Below are positions 34,814 through 44,395 of a stretch of 64,000 nucleotides of DNA, in pieces. A program made the position numbers and the translations under genes. Every line of letters begins with the position of its first letter. Positions within the stretch are counted from its first letter, which is position 1. This DNA is from Bin87 sp034423595. Lineage in GTDB: Bacteria; Chloroflexota; Dehalococcoidia; Lucifugimonadales; UBA3495. The stretch lies in NCBI GenBank assembly GCA_965207025.1, contig OZ242258.1:434001-498000 (forward strand). Reading direction: 5' to 3'. The notes below the pieces were generated by a model. The model had not been told where the DNA came from and did not search any database. It saw only the letters and a list, made by a program, of their open reading frames with translations.

Positions 34814-34866
34814 GGATGAACAGGATGGGGTTAGACGATTTAGCATCCCCCTCATCCTGTTCATCC
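34814..34866. repeat. inverted repeat of the GGATGAACAGGATG type
   Basis: Left arm ggatgaacaggatgggg (34814-34830), right arm ending ctcatcctgttcatcc (34851-34866). It lies after the propeller gene and can fold as its terminator. A related degenerate stretch is at 42516-42570. Confidence 0.65.
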
Positions 34867-34873
34867 ATGTACA

Positions 34874-35821
34874 TTAAGCGGTTTTGACCAGTTTTTGCAG
34901 CGACCGTATCTCTTGGGGAGGGTCCAGGTGCTGGCCGGTGTGGGTCCAGGACACTTCGCCGACGTAGATGTTGCCTGCGGAATCCAGGCATACGCCGTGG
35001 GGGGCGATGAACTGGCCGGGAGCAAGACCTTCCGGCCCATCACCCACTCTGGCCAGGAGCTTGCCGTCGGTGTCGTACACACTGACTCGCGGCCCCAAGC
35101 CCCGCGCCTGATCGTTGGCGCCAATGGCGGCGCCCAGTTCGCCGATGTACACCAGGTTGGCTTCCTGGTTGATGTAGAGGCCACAGGGGCGCGCCATGTT
35201 CGCCCATTGGTCGAGGAAGCGCCCGTCGGAGTTGAATACCTGCACCCGATGGTTTTCCCGGTCCGCAAGATAGACCCTGCCGTCGCTGCCAGTTCCGATG
35301 TTGTGCGCGATATTGAATTGTCCTGGGCCGTTGCCCGATTCGCCCCACGAGAACAGGAGACGGCCATCTGGGCTGTACTTGTGGATTCTAGCATTGCCAT
35401 AGCCGTCGGAGACGAAGAAGTCACCGTTGCGGGGATCTATGGCAACGTGAGTACAGCGGTTGAAGGGATCCCCTGACATGAATGAAGCCGGGTGCCCACT
35501 GGTTCCAAGGGTGAGCAGGATTTCGCCGTCCAGCGTGCACTTGCGCACCGTGTGGTCGCCGTCGTCGGTGCAGAACATCGTGCCGTCCGGCGACATGGTG
35601 ATGCCGTGGGCCCTGGGGAATACGCCCTCGCCCCAGGACTTGATGAAGTTGCCGTCCTGGTCGAACACGATCATGGGGTGTTCGCCCCGGTTGAACGCGT
35701 AAACGTTGTCGTCCGCGTCGCAGCCCACCGCCGCAACTTCCTTGAACGTATAGCCGGCCGGCAGCTGTCCCCAACCCTCCTGCACCTCGTAGGTAAATTG
35801 GCCTTCTCCGATAGTAACCAT
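34874..35821 (-). CDS. NHL-repeat beta-propeller protein
   Basis: Protein of 315 residues made of about six NHL blades (for example AIDPRNGDFFVSDGYGNARIHKYSPDGRLL and GSDGRVYLADRENHRVQVFNSDGRFL, each with the D-x-x-N-x-R pattern). It resembles the propeller of peptidyl-alpha-hydroxyglycine amidating lyases, but no signal peptide is visible, so it is probably cytosolic. It may be a lyase-type enzyme or a scaffold. A second NHL protein, between DUF1800 and DUF1501 genes, is at 47148-48191. Confidence 0.82.
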   Translation of the reverse strand: MVTIGEGQFTYEVQEGWGQLPAGYTFKEVAAVGCDADDNVYAFNRGEHPMIVFDQDGNFIKSWGEGVFPRAHGITMSPDGTMFCTDDGDHTVRKCTLDGEILLTLGTSGHPASFMSGDPFNRCTHVAIDPRNGDFFVSDGYGNARIHKYSPDGRLLFSWGESGNGPGQFNIAHNIGTGSDGRVYLADRENHRVQVFNSDGRFLDQWANMARPCGLYINQEANLVYIGELGAAIGANDQARGLGPRVSVYDTDGKLLARVGDGPEGLAPGQFIAPHGVCLDSAGNIYVGEVSWTHTGQHLDPPQEIRSLQKLVKTA

Positions 35822-35930
35822 CGTTGTCCCTCCGTATGGTTCGGTGCGACCGCAAGTCGCTGGCGAGCCGATTGTAGCGCATTTCGCCTGCCGCGCATCC
35901 GGTGGCCTGGATTCCTCGTGCGCATCCCGA

Positions 35931-35939
35931 TGCTACAAT
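35931..35939 (+). promoter_or_regulatory. extended -10 promoter of the HemQ-like gene
   Basis: TGCTACAAT (TGn plus TACAAT). No good -35. Leader about 50 nt, including AAGGGAG at 35982-35988. Confidence 0.5.
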
Positions 35940-35996
35940 AGCCTTGACCTGTAAAACCTCCGGCAGTTCGCACCGCCGTCAAAGGGAGCATTCGAC

Positions 35997-36695
35997 ATGG
36001 CCGACCCTCGCCGCGATTTCGTCAAGTACACGTTCTACAAGGTGCAGCCCGAATGGCGTCGGTTGCCATCCCGCGAACGGGATGCCGCCAAGGACGAGTT
36101 TGCGGCGGTGGCCGCCGAGCACGCAGACCGGGTGGCATTGAACACCTATACCCTGGTGGGGGCGCGCGGCGATGCCGATTTCATGCTTTGGGGCGTGTGC
36201 CCTGAACTCGAGCCAATCAACGAAATGGCGGCGCAGCTCAATCAAACCCGACTGGGCGGCTATCTCGAAACGCCACATTCCTACCTGGCGATGACCCGCC
36301 GGTCGCCGTATATCGACAACCACCAGCACGAGGGTCAGGATGGTACGGGAGATGCAGCGTCCATGCGGATTGTGGGCCGGCGGTACCTGTTCATGTACCC
36401 CTTCTGGAAGACTCACGAATGGTACCAATTGCCCAAAGAGGAACGGCAGGAGCTGATGAACGATCATTTCGTCATCGGGCACAAGTACCCGCAGGTTAAA
36501 ATCTCCACCGCCTACTCGTTCGGCCTGGACGACCCGGAATTCGTCCTGGGGTTTGAGACCGATGAACCCGGAACCTTCTTGGACTTGGTGATGGAATTGC
36601 GCGAGTCCAAGGCCCGCCCCTATACATTGAAGGATACCCCCATCTTTTCCTGCATCAACCGGCCCCTCCGCGATTGCCTGGACGACGCGGCGTAG
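35997..36695 (+). CDS. hemQ: chlorite-dismutase-fold protein, HemQ-like
   Basis: Haem-binding protein of 232 residues. Conserved residues are Tyr134 and Lys138 (MYPFWKTHEWY) and the proximal-type His157 (LMNDHFVIGHKY), the set used by coproheme decarboxylase HemQ in the final step of haem synthesis in Gram-positive-type bacteria. The chlorite-dismutase distal Arg is not evident, so true chlorite dismutase activity is unlikely. The ATG at 35997 follows AAGGGAG. No other haem genes are nearby. Uma2 starts 13 bp after its stop, perhaps by read-through. Confidence 0.82.
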   Translation: MADPRRDFVKYTFYKVQPEWRRLPSRERDAAKDEFAAVAAEHADRVALNTYTLVGARGDADFMLWGVCPELEPINEMAAQLNQTRLGGYLETPHSYLAMTRRSPYIDNHQHEGQDGTGDAASMRIVGRRYLFMYPFWKTHEWYQLPKEERQELMNDHFVIGHKYPQVKISTAYSFGLDDPEFVLGFETDEPGTFLDLVMELRESKARPYTLKDTPIFSCINRPLRDCLDDAA

Positions 36696-36707
36696 GGAGA
36701 CGAGACG

Positions 36708-37385
36708 ATGACAACGCAAGCCGCTCTTGCCCCCCAACTCTCTGCGGATGCAATCCCCTCTGACGCCGGTATGCCGGCGCCGTTCTCACTGGACATCAGC
36801 TCGATACTGGCCTTGCTGCCGGATGATGAGGCGCTGGACGAGTGGTTTCTGCGCTTCACGGCCGACAATGAGGATCTGGGCTACCAGTTTGAGATTGACC
36901 AGCGGGGGAGACTGCGGGCGATGGCATCTGAAGGATTGGATGGACAACAGCGGCAATTCAACCTTCAAGTGGACTTACAAAATTGGCTAGAAACTGGGCC
37001 TGGCGGTCTGGTTATCATCGGAAATGGATTGATTCGCCTGCCTGGAACCGGGCGCAAGGCCGCGGATGCCGGCTGGATAGCTCCTGAGCAAATTGAGGAT
37101 ATTCCTCCTGCTGGCCAGCGTCCATTTGGCGTCGCTTTCGCCCCGCGTTTCATCACAGAAATCCGCTCACTGTCTAACTCGGTAGCAGACCAGCAAGCCA
37201 AAATGGAGGAATGGATGGCTTACGGCGTGGCCCTGGGATGGTTGATCGACCCATTCCTGCGGCAGGTCCACATCTACCGTCCTAACACCGAGCCGGAGAT
37301 ACTCGACGACCTGGAAACGGTTAGCGGCGACCCCGAGCTGCCGGGCTTCGTGTTCAACGTCCGCGACCGTATTTTTGACTTGTAA
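36708..37385 (+). CDS. Uma2-family nuclease-fold protein, intact
   Basis: Protein of 225 residues from the Uma2/DUF820 family, with a restriction-endonuclease core: KAADAGWIAPEQIE (the usual PDVxxV position), FAPRFITEIRSLSNS (acidic ligand Glu) and AYGVALGWLIDPFLRQVHIY. Many genomes carry scattered copies; their biological role is unclear. It lies 13 bp after the HemQ-like gene and is followed by a good terminator. A frameshifted relative lies at 22106-22692 with different N-terminus. Confidence 0.85.
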   Translation: MTTQAALAPQLSADAIPSDAGMPAPFSLDISSILALLPDDEALDEWFLRFTADNEDLGYQFEIDQRGRLRAMASEGLDGQQRQFNLQVDLQNWLETGPGGLVIIGNGLIRLPGTGRKAADAGWIAPEQIEDIPPAGQRPFGVAFAPRFITEIRSLSNSVADQQAKMEEWMAYGVALGWLIDPFLRQVHIYRPNTEPEILDDLETVSGDPELPGFVFNVRDRIFDL

Positions 37386-37447
37386 TGACAATGCACCGAC
37401 CACTTCACCATATACCGACTTCCGAAATAAATCAGCGCTAATAAATC

Positions 37448-37483
37448 AGCGCTCCGACGCGTTACCGGAGCGCTTGTGTTTTT
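37448..37483 (+). terminator. rho-independent terminator
   Basis: Stem agcgctccg / cggagcgct (37448-37456, 37466-37474) followed by tgtgttttt. It ends the Uma2 transcript before the convergent nadA. Confidence 0.75.
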
Positions 37484-37501
37484 CCCTGGTCTTGGCTTCT
37501 C

Positions 37502-38710
37502 TTACCGAAGCGCCAGCATCCGCTCCAGGGCTACCAGCGATTCCTGCTGCATTTGGTCGGGGACGGCGATGCGGTTGACTACTTCGCCGGCTACCAAGCT
37601 TTCCAGCGTCCACAGCAAGTAGGCGGGGTGGATCCGGTACATGGTGGAGCAGGGGCAACTCACCGGATCCAGGCAGAACACCGTTTTGTCGGGGTTGTGC
37701 ATTGCCAGCCGGTTCACCAGGCTGATTTCCGTTCCGACCGCCCAGACTGACCCGCCAGGCGCTTCGTTGATGGTCTTGCGGATGAACTCGGTCGAGCCGT
37801 TCAGGTCGGCGGCTTCCACAGTTTCCATGGGGCACTCGGGATGCACCAGGACGGTGACGTCGGGGAAACGCTCGCGAGCCGAGTCGATCTGCTTAGTGGT
37901 GAAACGGGTGTGCACCGAGCAGTGACCCTGCCATAGCACCATTTTAGCCTTGCGAAGTTGCTCGGGCGTGTTGCCACCCATTGCTTTAAACGGGTTCCAC
38001 ACCACCATCTCTTCTACAGGGATACCGAGCTTGAGCGCCGTGTTGCGACCGAGATGCTGGTCGGGCAGGAACAGCACGCGGTCAGCGCTCTCGAACGCCC
38101 ACTCCAGCACGGCGGCTGCGTTGGAGGAGGTGCAGACGGCGCCGCCGTTGCGTCCGCAGAGGGCTTTGATGGCCGCCACTGAGTTCATGTAGGTGACGGG
38201 CACGATGCCGCCGTGGTCGCCGAGCACGTCCTGCAGGTCTTCCCAGCCGTCTTCCACATCCTGAATAGGCGCCATATCAGCCATGGAACAGCCGGCGGTG
38301 ATGTTGGGCAGGATGACCTGTTGGTGTTCATCGGCGAGGATGCAGGCGGTTTCTGCCATGAAGTGGACGCCGCAGAAGATGATGAAGTCGGCCTCTGGGC
38401 GGGACGCGGCCTCCTGACTCAACAGGAACGAGTCGCCCTGGAAATCGGCGTACTTGATGATTTCCTCGCGCTGGTAGTGGTGGCCGAGGACCGTTACAGA
38501 TTCGCCCAGCGCGCGGCGGGCCGCGCCGATGCGTTGGTCAAGTTCAGCCGGCGAGCACGCCAGGTATTCGCCGGGGATTTTCTGCCACCTAACGTTGATG
38601 GCCAGCTCTTCCGCGAGGGATTTGGCCGGCAATTCATCCTCGGGACGGCAGAAGGCGGCGTGCTCAATCTCGGTGAGAGGAATTGTGGGTTGCCTGGTTT
38701 GCGTCACCAT
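37502..38710 (-). CDS. nadA: quinolinate synthase A
   Basis: Fe-S enzyme that condenses iminoaspartate with dihydroxyacetone phosphate to quinolinate in NAD synthesis. From ATG 38710 (AGGAGG at 38719-38724) the protein has 402 residues, the long form. Hallmarks: VLGHHYQREEI, FCGVHFMAETA, ILPNITAGCSMADM, VCTSSNAAAVLEWAF, WQGHCSVHTRF, HPECPMETVEAAD and the late CLDPVSCPCSTMYRIHP with cluster Cys. nadB and nadC are not in the window. An upstream in-frame start at 38743 would run across a hairpin repeat and is rejected. Confidence 0.95.
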   Translation of the reverse strand: MVTQTRQPTIPLTEIEHAAFCRPEDELPAKSLAEELAINVRWQKIPGEYLACSPAELDQRIGAARRALGESVTVLGHHYQREEIIKYADFQGDSFLLSQEAASRPEADFIIFCGVHFMAETACILADEHQQVILPNITAGCSMADMAPIQDVEDGWEDLQDVLGDHGGIVPVTYMNSVAAIKALCGRNGGAVCTSSNAAAVLEWAFESADRVLFLPDQHLGRNTALKLGIPVEEMVVWNPFKAMGGNTPEQLRKAKMVLWQGHCSVHTRFTTKQIDSARERFPDVTVLVHPECPMETVEAADLNGSTEFIRKTINEAPGGSVWAVGTEISLVNRLAMHNPDKTVFCLDPVSCPCSTMYRIHPAYLLWTLESLVAGEVVNRIAVPDQMQQESLVALERMLALR

Positions 38711-38739
38711 AAATGCCGCCTCCTGATTCGAGAATCTTG

Positions 38740-38770
38740 TCATTCAGGCGAAAGCCGGAGTGACGGGGAT
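38740..38770. repeat. decayed CATTCC-type repeat
   Basis: cattcaggcgaaagccggag followed by tgac; imperfect copy of the hairpin at 51158-51177. Confidence 0.5.
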
Positions 38771-38787
38771 CTAGTTACCGAGTTAAT

Positions 38788-40086
38788 TTAAGCCGTTACT
38801 CCGGCCAACGACCACGGGCCGGTGCGCGTGATGCGAACGTCAACCAATTGACCGGTCAGATCTGCATCGGCGCTGAGGGCCGAGGTCTCTTCAATGTCAA
38901 AATAGACCAGTTTGTTACCGCGGGTGCGGCCGGTCCAACTGCCGCGCTTGCGGTTTTCCGCCAGAACTTCAACAGCGCCATCGAGGTACGCGGAGTTGAT
39001 GTCGGTGAGGATGCTCTCTTGCAGCGTTTCCAAGCCCTTGAGCCTGCGCTGCTTTTCTTCCTGGGGAACGTCGTCGTCCATGGTACGGGCGGCGATGGTA
39101 CCGGGTCGCGTGGAATAGGCAGCCCCGTGCACCTTGTCAAATCGCAGGTCATCCACCAGTTGCAGCGTATTTTCGTATTGGGCCTCGGTTTCTCCGGGGA
39201 AGCCGACGATGATGTCGGTGCTGACGGTGACGTCCGGTATCGTATCCCTGATTTCGCTGATGATGCTGCGATATTCTGCCGTGGTGTAGGGACGGCGCAT
39301 GCGGTGCAGAACATCGTCATCACCGGATTGGACCGGGAGGTTGATGTGTTCGCACACCTTGGGCAGATCGGCCACCGATTTGATAATCCGGCTGCTCATG
39401 TAGGAGGGGTGGGACGTCAGAAATCGTATGCGGTCCAGACCGTCGATTTCGTTCAATCGCTGGAACAGGTCGGCCAGGTCGTGGCCGTCATCGCGGTCGT
39501 GCCCGTAGGCGTCAACGGTCTGGCCCAATACCGTTACCTCGCGGACACCGCGGGCGGCCAAGAGGTCCACTTCGTGGGCGATGTCTGCAACGGAGCGGCT
39601 GGCCTGGCGTCCCCGACGGTAGGGTATGATGCAGAAGGTACACATGAGGTCGCAGCCGTGGATGATAGGCACATAGGTCGCCACGTCCGGCTGTTGGGGC
39701 GCCAAAGAGCCTACGCAACCCTGCCAATCCAGTCCCAACCGCCCGCCTACCAATTCCAGCAGGGGCTCGAACTGCTGGGGTCGGAGGAACAGATCGACGT
39801 GAGGGAAACGCTTTTGCAACTCATCGGTGCGGGGCCCCACCATGCAGCCCGTAAGCGCCAGAATAGAGTCGGGGCGCTTCTTACGCAGAGGTTGCGTCAG
39901 AGTCAGCGTGCCCGTCACCTTGTCTTCGGCGGACTGGCGGACCACGCAGGAGTTCAGGACCACAACGTCAGCGTCGGCGGGACGCGGTGCGGCGGTAAGG
40001 CCCAGTTGCTCCAACGCCGACCCCAGTCGCTCGGAGTCGGCGGTATTCATCTGGCATCCGATGGTCCAGATGTGGTAAGTCTGCAT
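38788..40086 (-). CDS. miaB: tRNA-2-methylthio-N6-dimethylallyladenosine synthase
   Basis: Radical-SAM methylthiotransferase acting on A37 of tRNAs reading UNN codons. Length 432. The N-terminal Fe-S domain has Cys11, Cys47 and Cys81; the radical-SAM motif CDLMCTFC supplies Cys145, Cys149, Cys152. A C-terminal TRAM domain follows (ENRKRGSWTGRTRGNKLVYF). It begins just upstream of tRNA-Ser on the same strand. A RimO role is excluded by the MiaB-like N-terminus and context only with moderate certainty. Confidence 0.92.
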   Translation of the reverse strand: MQTYHIWTIGCQMNTADSERLGSALEQLGLTAAPRPADADVVVLNSCVVRQSAEDKVTGTLTLTQPLRKKRPDSILALTGCMVGPRTDELQKRFPHVDLFLRPQQFEPLLELVGGRLGLDWQGCVGSLAPQQPDVATYVPIIHGCDLMCTFCIIPYRRGRQASRSVADIAHEVDLLAARGVREVTVLGQTVDAYGHDRDDGHDLADLFQRLNEIDGLDRIRFLTSHPSYMSSRIIKSVADLPKVCEHINLPVQSGDDDVLHRMRRPYTTAEYRSIISEIRDTIPDVTVSTDIIVGFPGETEAQYENTLQLVDDLRFDKVHGAAYSTRPGTIAARTMDDDVPQEEKQRRLKGLETLQESILTDINSAYLDGAVEVLAENRKRGSWTGRTRGNKLVYFDIEETSALSADADLTGQLVDVRITRTGPWSLAGVTA

Positions 40087-40137
40087 CTGTTGGATTCCGG
40101 TCTTTTCAGGGTTCAGGTTATCATGCCGTCCGGGGAA

Positions 40138-40229
40138 TGGCGGAGGGAGTGGGATTCGAACCCACGATCCCGGTTTCCCAGGATAAGCGCTTAGCAGGCG
40201 CCCGCACTAGACCACTATGCGATCCCTCC
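40138..40229 (-). tRNA. tRNA-Ser(GCT)
   Basis: 92 nt including an encoded CCA (40140-40138). Acceptor GGAGGGA pairs with TCCCTCC; the T-loop reads GGGTTCGAATCCC; a long variable arm is present as in serine tRNAs. The anticodon loop CTGCTAA has GCT at 40195-40193, reading AGC/AGU. Confidence 0.95.
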
Positions 40230-40311
40230 CGACCCTGCTGGGTAATAGCAATTATAGCGTATTGTGAATGGCGTTACAAACGAAATGACGGGGTACGAGG
40301 TAAGGAATACC

Positions 40312-41941
40312 ATGAATGAATCTCGATGGATGTTGTTGACAGTTGGCATTCTACTGCTGACGTTCGCCGCAGTCAGTTGCCGCCAGGATGTAGCGCGACC
40401 GGATACGCCCGCGCTCACGGCTCCACCGGCTCCCGCGGTATCTGAAGCGGAATCGCAAGTGTCGCAGAGCCCAGCGGAATCGCCGACGCCGGGACCGATG
40501 GAAGTTCCCACGCCGAAACCCACTGCGACCCGCACCGTCGTTAGCCCGACTCCTACGCCTTCTCCTACGCCGTCGGCACCGGTGGTCGATGACACGGAGT
40601 CCGCGCTGGCTCAATACGCCGCAGAACATGCAGGAGGCCCCGGCGCGATTTTCGCCGGCGACGCCACCGCGCTGATCGGCCCACCGCCGCATGAGAGCCT
40701 GATGTTTGAAGTCCCGGAGGCGCAATACCGTCAAGCCACCGCGTCCGCTATTTTTGGCGTTCCGCAGGTTGGAATCCCCGGGCATATGTTCATCTACACC
40801 AGCGACTATTATCGGAGTTTGATCGATAAAGCCAACCTGGTTGAACCAACGGAGTTGACATCGGCCGGTCAGAATTTTGAGATACAGCACGTGTGCATTG
40901 ACCGCAACCTGCCCACCTGTGTGTTGATGGAGTCTTATCTGGCGCCCAACCTTGCCGAGCGCACCAACGGCCAGGTGAAGCTCACCGTTACTTCGTTCGT
41001 GGAGTTGGGCTTGGCGGGTCCCGATACGCTGAGCCAGGTGGGAGACGGTTCGCTGGACATGGTGAACATCTACACGGGGTATATTTCGGGAGCTCACCCT
41101 GCCCTTGAGGTGCAGTCGCTCTGGGGCATGGCAGGTGATTGGGAAGAATCCTACATGGTTCTGACGGACCTGGCGCCGGACGTTGACCGGATGCTTCTGG
41201 AGTATTCCGGCGGCAGCGGGGTGTTGAATCGCAATTGGTTCGCGGGGTCGGACCAGTGGTTTTTCAGCAAGGAGCCGATGCGAACGACGGAAGACTTTGA
41301 AGGCCGGAAGATACGCACTCATGCCGCCTCGATGTCGGACTTCATCCGAGGGATGGGCGGCGAACCGGTGCAGTTGAGCATTGGCGAACTCTACACGGCC
41401 ATGCAGATTGGCACCGTGGATGCGACGGTTACCACGGTGCTATTGGGCGTGGCGGGCCGCCTGTTCGAGGTGTGCGACGGTTACCACGGTGCTATTGGGC
41501 GTGGCGGGCCGCCTGTTCGAGGTGTCGGACTATATTGCCGGGCCGGTGATCGGTTTCGGATATACGAACAACGTCATAAACAAGGACGTGTGGGATCGGA
41601 TGCCGGCGGACCTGCAACAGATAATGATCGAGGAAGGTGCGAAAGCGGAGCTGGAGGCATTGCGGCTGGCTCCTTTTCAGAATCTGATCGCGGTAGAAAT
41701 CAACAAGCAGCTGGGCCTGCAACCGATACCGTTTTCGGATGAGGTTTCGGACCACATAAGAACCGTGGTGCTGCCGGGTCACGTAATACCCGGGTGGGTT
41801 CGCCGGCTGAACTATCCCGATAGCGGATCGGAGATCGTAGAGATTTACAATGCCAAGGTGGCTCCGTATTCCGGATTGGCCATAGCATCCGATGGATCGG
41901 TGGAACAGGTTCCGGTCACCAAGGGGTCGGGTTCGCGATAG
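40312..41941 (+). pseudogene. second TRAP binding protein DctP, frameshifted by a 52-bp tandem duplication
   Basis: Orphan TRAP solute-binding lipoprotein without dctQ/dctM neighbours. The ATG at 40312 (TAAGGA upstream) opens a signal with lipobox-like AAVSC, a Pro/Thr/Ser-rich linker, then the DctP core (CVLMESYLAPNLAERTNGQVK, DFEGRKIRTHAASMSDFI). At 41421-41472 a 52-bp unit beginning tgcgacggttaccacggtgc is perfectly repeated at 41473-41524. The duplication shifts the frame; the first frame ends at 41742, while the true C-terminus (DYIAGPVIGFGYTNNVINKD to 41941) is in another. Removing one unit restores an uninterrupted protein (VAGRLFEVSDYIAG). Confidence 0.87.
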
Positions 41942-42577
41942 GTTGAGGGGGCTATACCCCTCACCCCCGCATCAAGTGCGGGGCAGGCTCCAACCCTCTC
42001 CCTTTGCGGGAAATAGGGGCTATACCCCTCACCCCTGCCCTCTCCCACAAGGGGAGAGGGAGTTCAGGTACGTCGTTGGTAGTGTTTCGGTGGGCTTTCT
42101 CCTTTGTCCTGCGACGGGCTCAGGATGATGGTTCGACAGGCTCACCATGAGCGGTGGGTTGGCGAGAGGCAGGATTCCCTAGCATCGTTGTCAGCATACG
42201 GCCGGATTGGGTACGCATGGTAGTTTGCCCGGTATTTCCCGTGGCCCACGTCACCGGTCCATCAGGATCGATGACGCAGCACGGCGCGCTGTGGCTGACG
42301 CTGGGGTTGTAACGGCCATATCCGTGAAGCAACGGCGGACATCGGCAGTCCTGTAACCCTGGGTATGCGATTTTTACTGACACTGACGGGGTTGGCCGTC
42401 GATGCTGGAATCCTGCCTCTCTGATTTTTGGGTTGCAAACACGTGTTTTATCTAGATGAATCAAGGATACGGGGTTTTGCAAAGGGTCTGCAACGGCGCG
42501 CTGTCATCATTTTCTGTACCGGGATGAAGATGAACAGGATAAACGGGATGCACGGGATGAGATTTGGAATTGAGGGA
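41942..42577. other. 636-bp intergenic region filled with dispersed repeats
   Basis: No gene is seen. In order: two copies of the CTCACCCC/CTCTCCC repeat (41957-42010 and 42025-42063, each preceded by ggctatacc), a cctgcgacgggctcaggatg / ggttcgacaggctcaccatg repeat (42106-42165), about 330 bp of unique sequence without coding character, and a degenerate gatgaacaggataaacggga stretch (42516-42570). It looks like an accumulation site for short repeats. Confidence 0.65.
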
Positions 42578-44362
42578 TCAGATGCCCATGGGCCAAACCC
42601 ACATGATGGTGGGGATCGACACCGCGACGATGACCGCCTCCAGGGGCAGGCCCATTCTGAAATAGTCGCCGAAGTGGTAGCCGCCGGGGCCCATGACAAT
42701 GGTGTTTGACTGGTGCCCGATGGGAGTCAAGAACGCGGATGATCCTCCGATGGCCACTGCCATCAGGAAAGGATCGACGGAAGAGCCGAGGGTCTGGGCG
42801 ACTCCTGCGCCGATGGGAGCCATGAGAATTACGGCGGCAGCGTTGTTGATCACGGCGGAGAGCAAGGTTGTGGTCACGAGAATGATGCCCAACATGGCCC
42901 AAGGAGGCATGAATCCGCCCAGCTCGGCGAGGGTGGTTGCGATTCGCGCCGCGCCGCCGGTGGTTTCCAGCGCCGCGCCGACGGGGATCATGGCGCCCAG
43001 CAGGATTATCACCGGCCAGTCGATGGCTTGATAAGCGGCCTGGAGGGTGATGAACCTGCTGATGAGGAGGATTATCACGGCGGCAACGAAGGATACCTGA
43101 ACCGACAGAACGCCGAAGGAGGTAAGCAGCAGCGCTCCAGCGAACACTGCGATGGGGAAGAGAAGACGCCGACGCTGACCGATGCGAAGCTCGCGCTCGG
43201 CGAGGGGGAGCAGCCCTAGCCGGGGCAGGGCAGACTGCACCAGTTCCTCCTTGCCCTGGATCAGGAGAACATCGCCTACTCTGAAGATAACGTGGCCGAG
43301 GCGACGGGTGAATCTCGATCCCCGGCGGGAGACGCCCATGAGGTTCACGCCGAATTCGGAATGAAGGTGCAACTCACTGGCATTGCGGCCTTCGATGGAA
43401 CTGTCGGGGCTTACGATGGCCTCGACGACGGACACTTCTTCCGGGCTGAGGGTCTGGTCGATTTCAGCCTGGATGTCGGTTGATCCCTCAAGTTCAAACC
43501 CGGTTCTGTCGATGAAGGTCCTGAGATCTTCCGGATCCGCCTCGACGATAAGTATGTCGTCACCATCAATGATCTGGTAGCTGGACGGGGCGGGGTAAAC
43601 GACTCCCCGGTGCAGGAGTCCGGCGATTGCCACGTCTTCTTCAACAGCCTCCTCCAGATCCCTGATCAATTTGCCGGCGAACCTGGAATCTACCGGCACG
43701 CGAACCTCGGTCATGTAACTGCCGATGTCCAAGACTCCGCCCAAAGTCATGGGCTCGCGTCGGAGGGGTATCAAGCGCCAACCGACCAGGACGATGAAGA
43801 GTATGCCGGCGGCGGTGACCGCGACCCCGACGAGGGTGAAATCGAACATGCTGAAGGTGGCGCCAAGATACTCCTTTCGGAAGTCGGAAATGATGATGTT
43901 GGGCGGCGTTCCGATCAGCGTGGTCATGCCTCCCAGCAGAGAAGCGAAGGCCAGGGGCATCAGGAAACGGGAAGGGGGGTGCTCGCTCCGGTTGGACACC
44001 CGGATTGCCACGGGCATCAAGAGGCTGACCGCACCCACGTTGTTCATGAACCCCGAAAGGAACGCGGTAATGCCGGTAAGGGCGGCAATACGGGCGGTGA
44101 GCAACTCGGGTATGCGGGCATACCAGTCGGCGATCACGTCCACGACGCCGGAGTCGTAGAGGGCGCGACTCAGAACCAGCACCGCGGCTACGGTGATGAC
44201 CGCGGGGTGTCCGAACCCAGTGAAGGCGTCCGCGGCCGGTACGATGCCGGCAATAGTCAGCACGAGCAAGGCCAGGACGGCGACGATGTCGTAACGCCAC
44301 CTGCCGACTACGAACAAGACCAGGGATAGAATCAGGACAGCAAATACTATGGCCTCGTCCAT
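42578..44362 (-). CDS. SLC13/DASS-type anion permease with central TrkA-C (RCK-C) domains
   Basis: Membrane transporter of 594 residues. N- and C-terminal halves carry about ten to twelve helices with DASS-type motifs (FMNNVGAVSLLMPVAIRVSN, IGTPPNIIISDFRKEY in half one; VINNAAAVILMAPIGAGVAQ, TPIGHQSNTIVMGPGGY in half two). Between them (about 215-390) are two cytosolic RCK-C domains (VDSRFAGKLIRDLE... and ASELHLHSEFGVNLMGVSRRG...). This architecture is typical of sulfate or dicarboxylate uptake carriers. Substrate cannot be read by eye. It is isolated by repeats on both sides. Confidence 0.88.
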   Translation of the reverse strand: MDEAIVFAVLILSLVLFVVGRWRYDIVAVLALLVLTIAGIVPAADAFTGFGHPAVITVAAVLVLSRALYDSGVVDVIADWYARIPELLTARIAALTGITAFLSGFMNNVGAVSLLMPVAIRVSNRSEHPPSRFLMPLAFASLLGGMTTLIGTPPNIIISDFRKEYLGATFSMFDFTLVGVAVTAAGILFIVLVGWRLIPLRREPMTLGGVLDIGSYMTEVRVPVDSRFAGKLIRDLEEAVEEDVAIAGLLHRGVVYPAPSSYQIIDGDDILIVEADPEDLRTFIDRTGFELEGSTDIQAEIDQTLSPEEVSVVEAIVSPDSSIEGRNASELHLHSEFGVNLMGVSRRGSRFTRRLGHVIFRVGDVLLIQGKEELVQSALPRLGLLPLAERELRIGQRRRLLFPIAVFAGALLLTSFGVLSVQVSFVAAVIILLISRFITLQAAYQAIDWPVIILLGAMIPVGAALETTGGAARIATTLAELGGFMPPWAMLGIILVTTTLLSAVINNAAAVILMAPIGAGVAQTLGSSVDPFLMAVAIGGSSAFLTPIGHQSNTIVMGPGGYHFGDYFRMGLPLEAVIVAVSIPTIMWVWPMGI

Positions 44363-44395
44363 GTGTCCCTATTTCTCCGGTCAGGTGCGCGGCAC

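Noticed and set aside
35997..36695. True chlorite dismutase
   Set aside because: Residues match the HemQ set (Tyr134, Lys138, His157); no distal Arg evident and no perchlorate/chlorate genes nearby.
38710..38743. Upstream start of nadA at 38743
   Set aside because: It would translate across a hairpin repeat; the ATG at 38710 has a strong AGGAGG.
38848..40194. 448-codon + strand frame opposite miaB and the tRNA
   Set aside because: It runs through the tRNA gene and has no family signal; shadow of miaB.
41942..42577. Possible CRISPR or tandem-repeat array
   Set aside because: Repeats are of different families, unevenly spaced and few; no regular spacer pattern.
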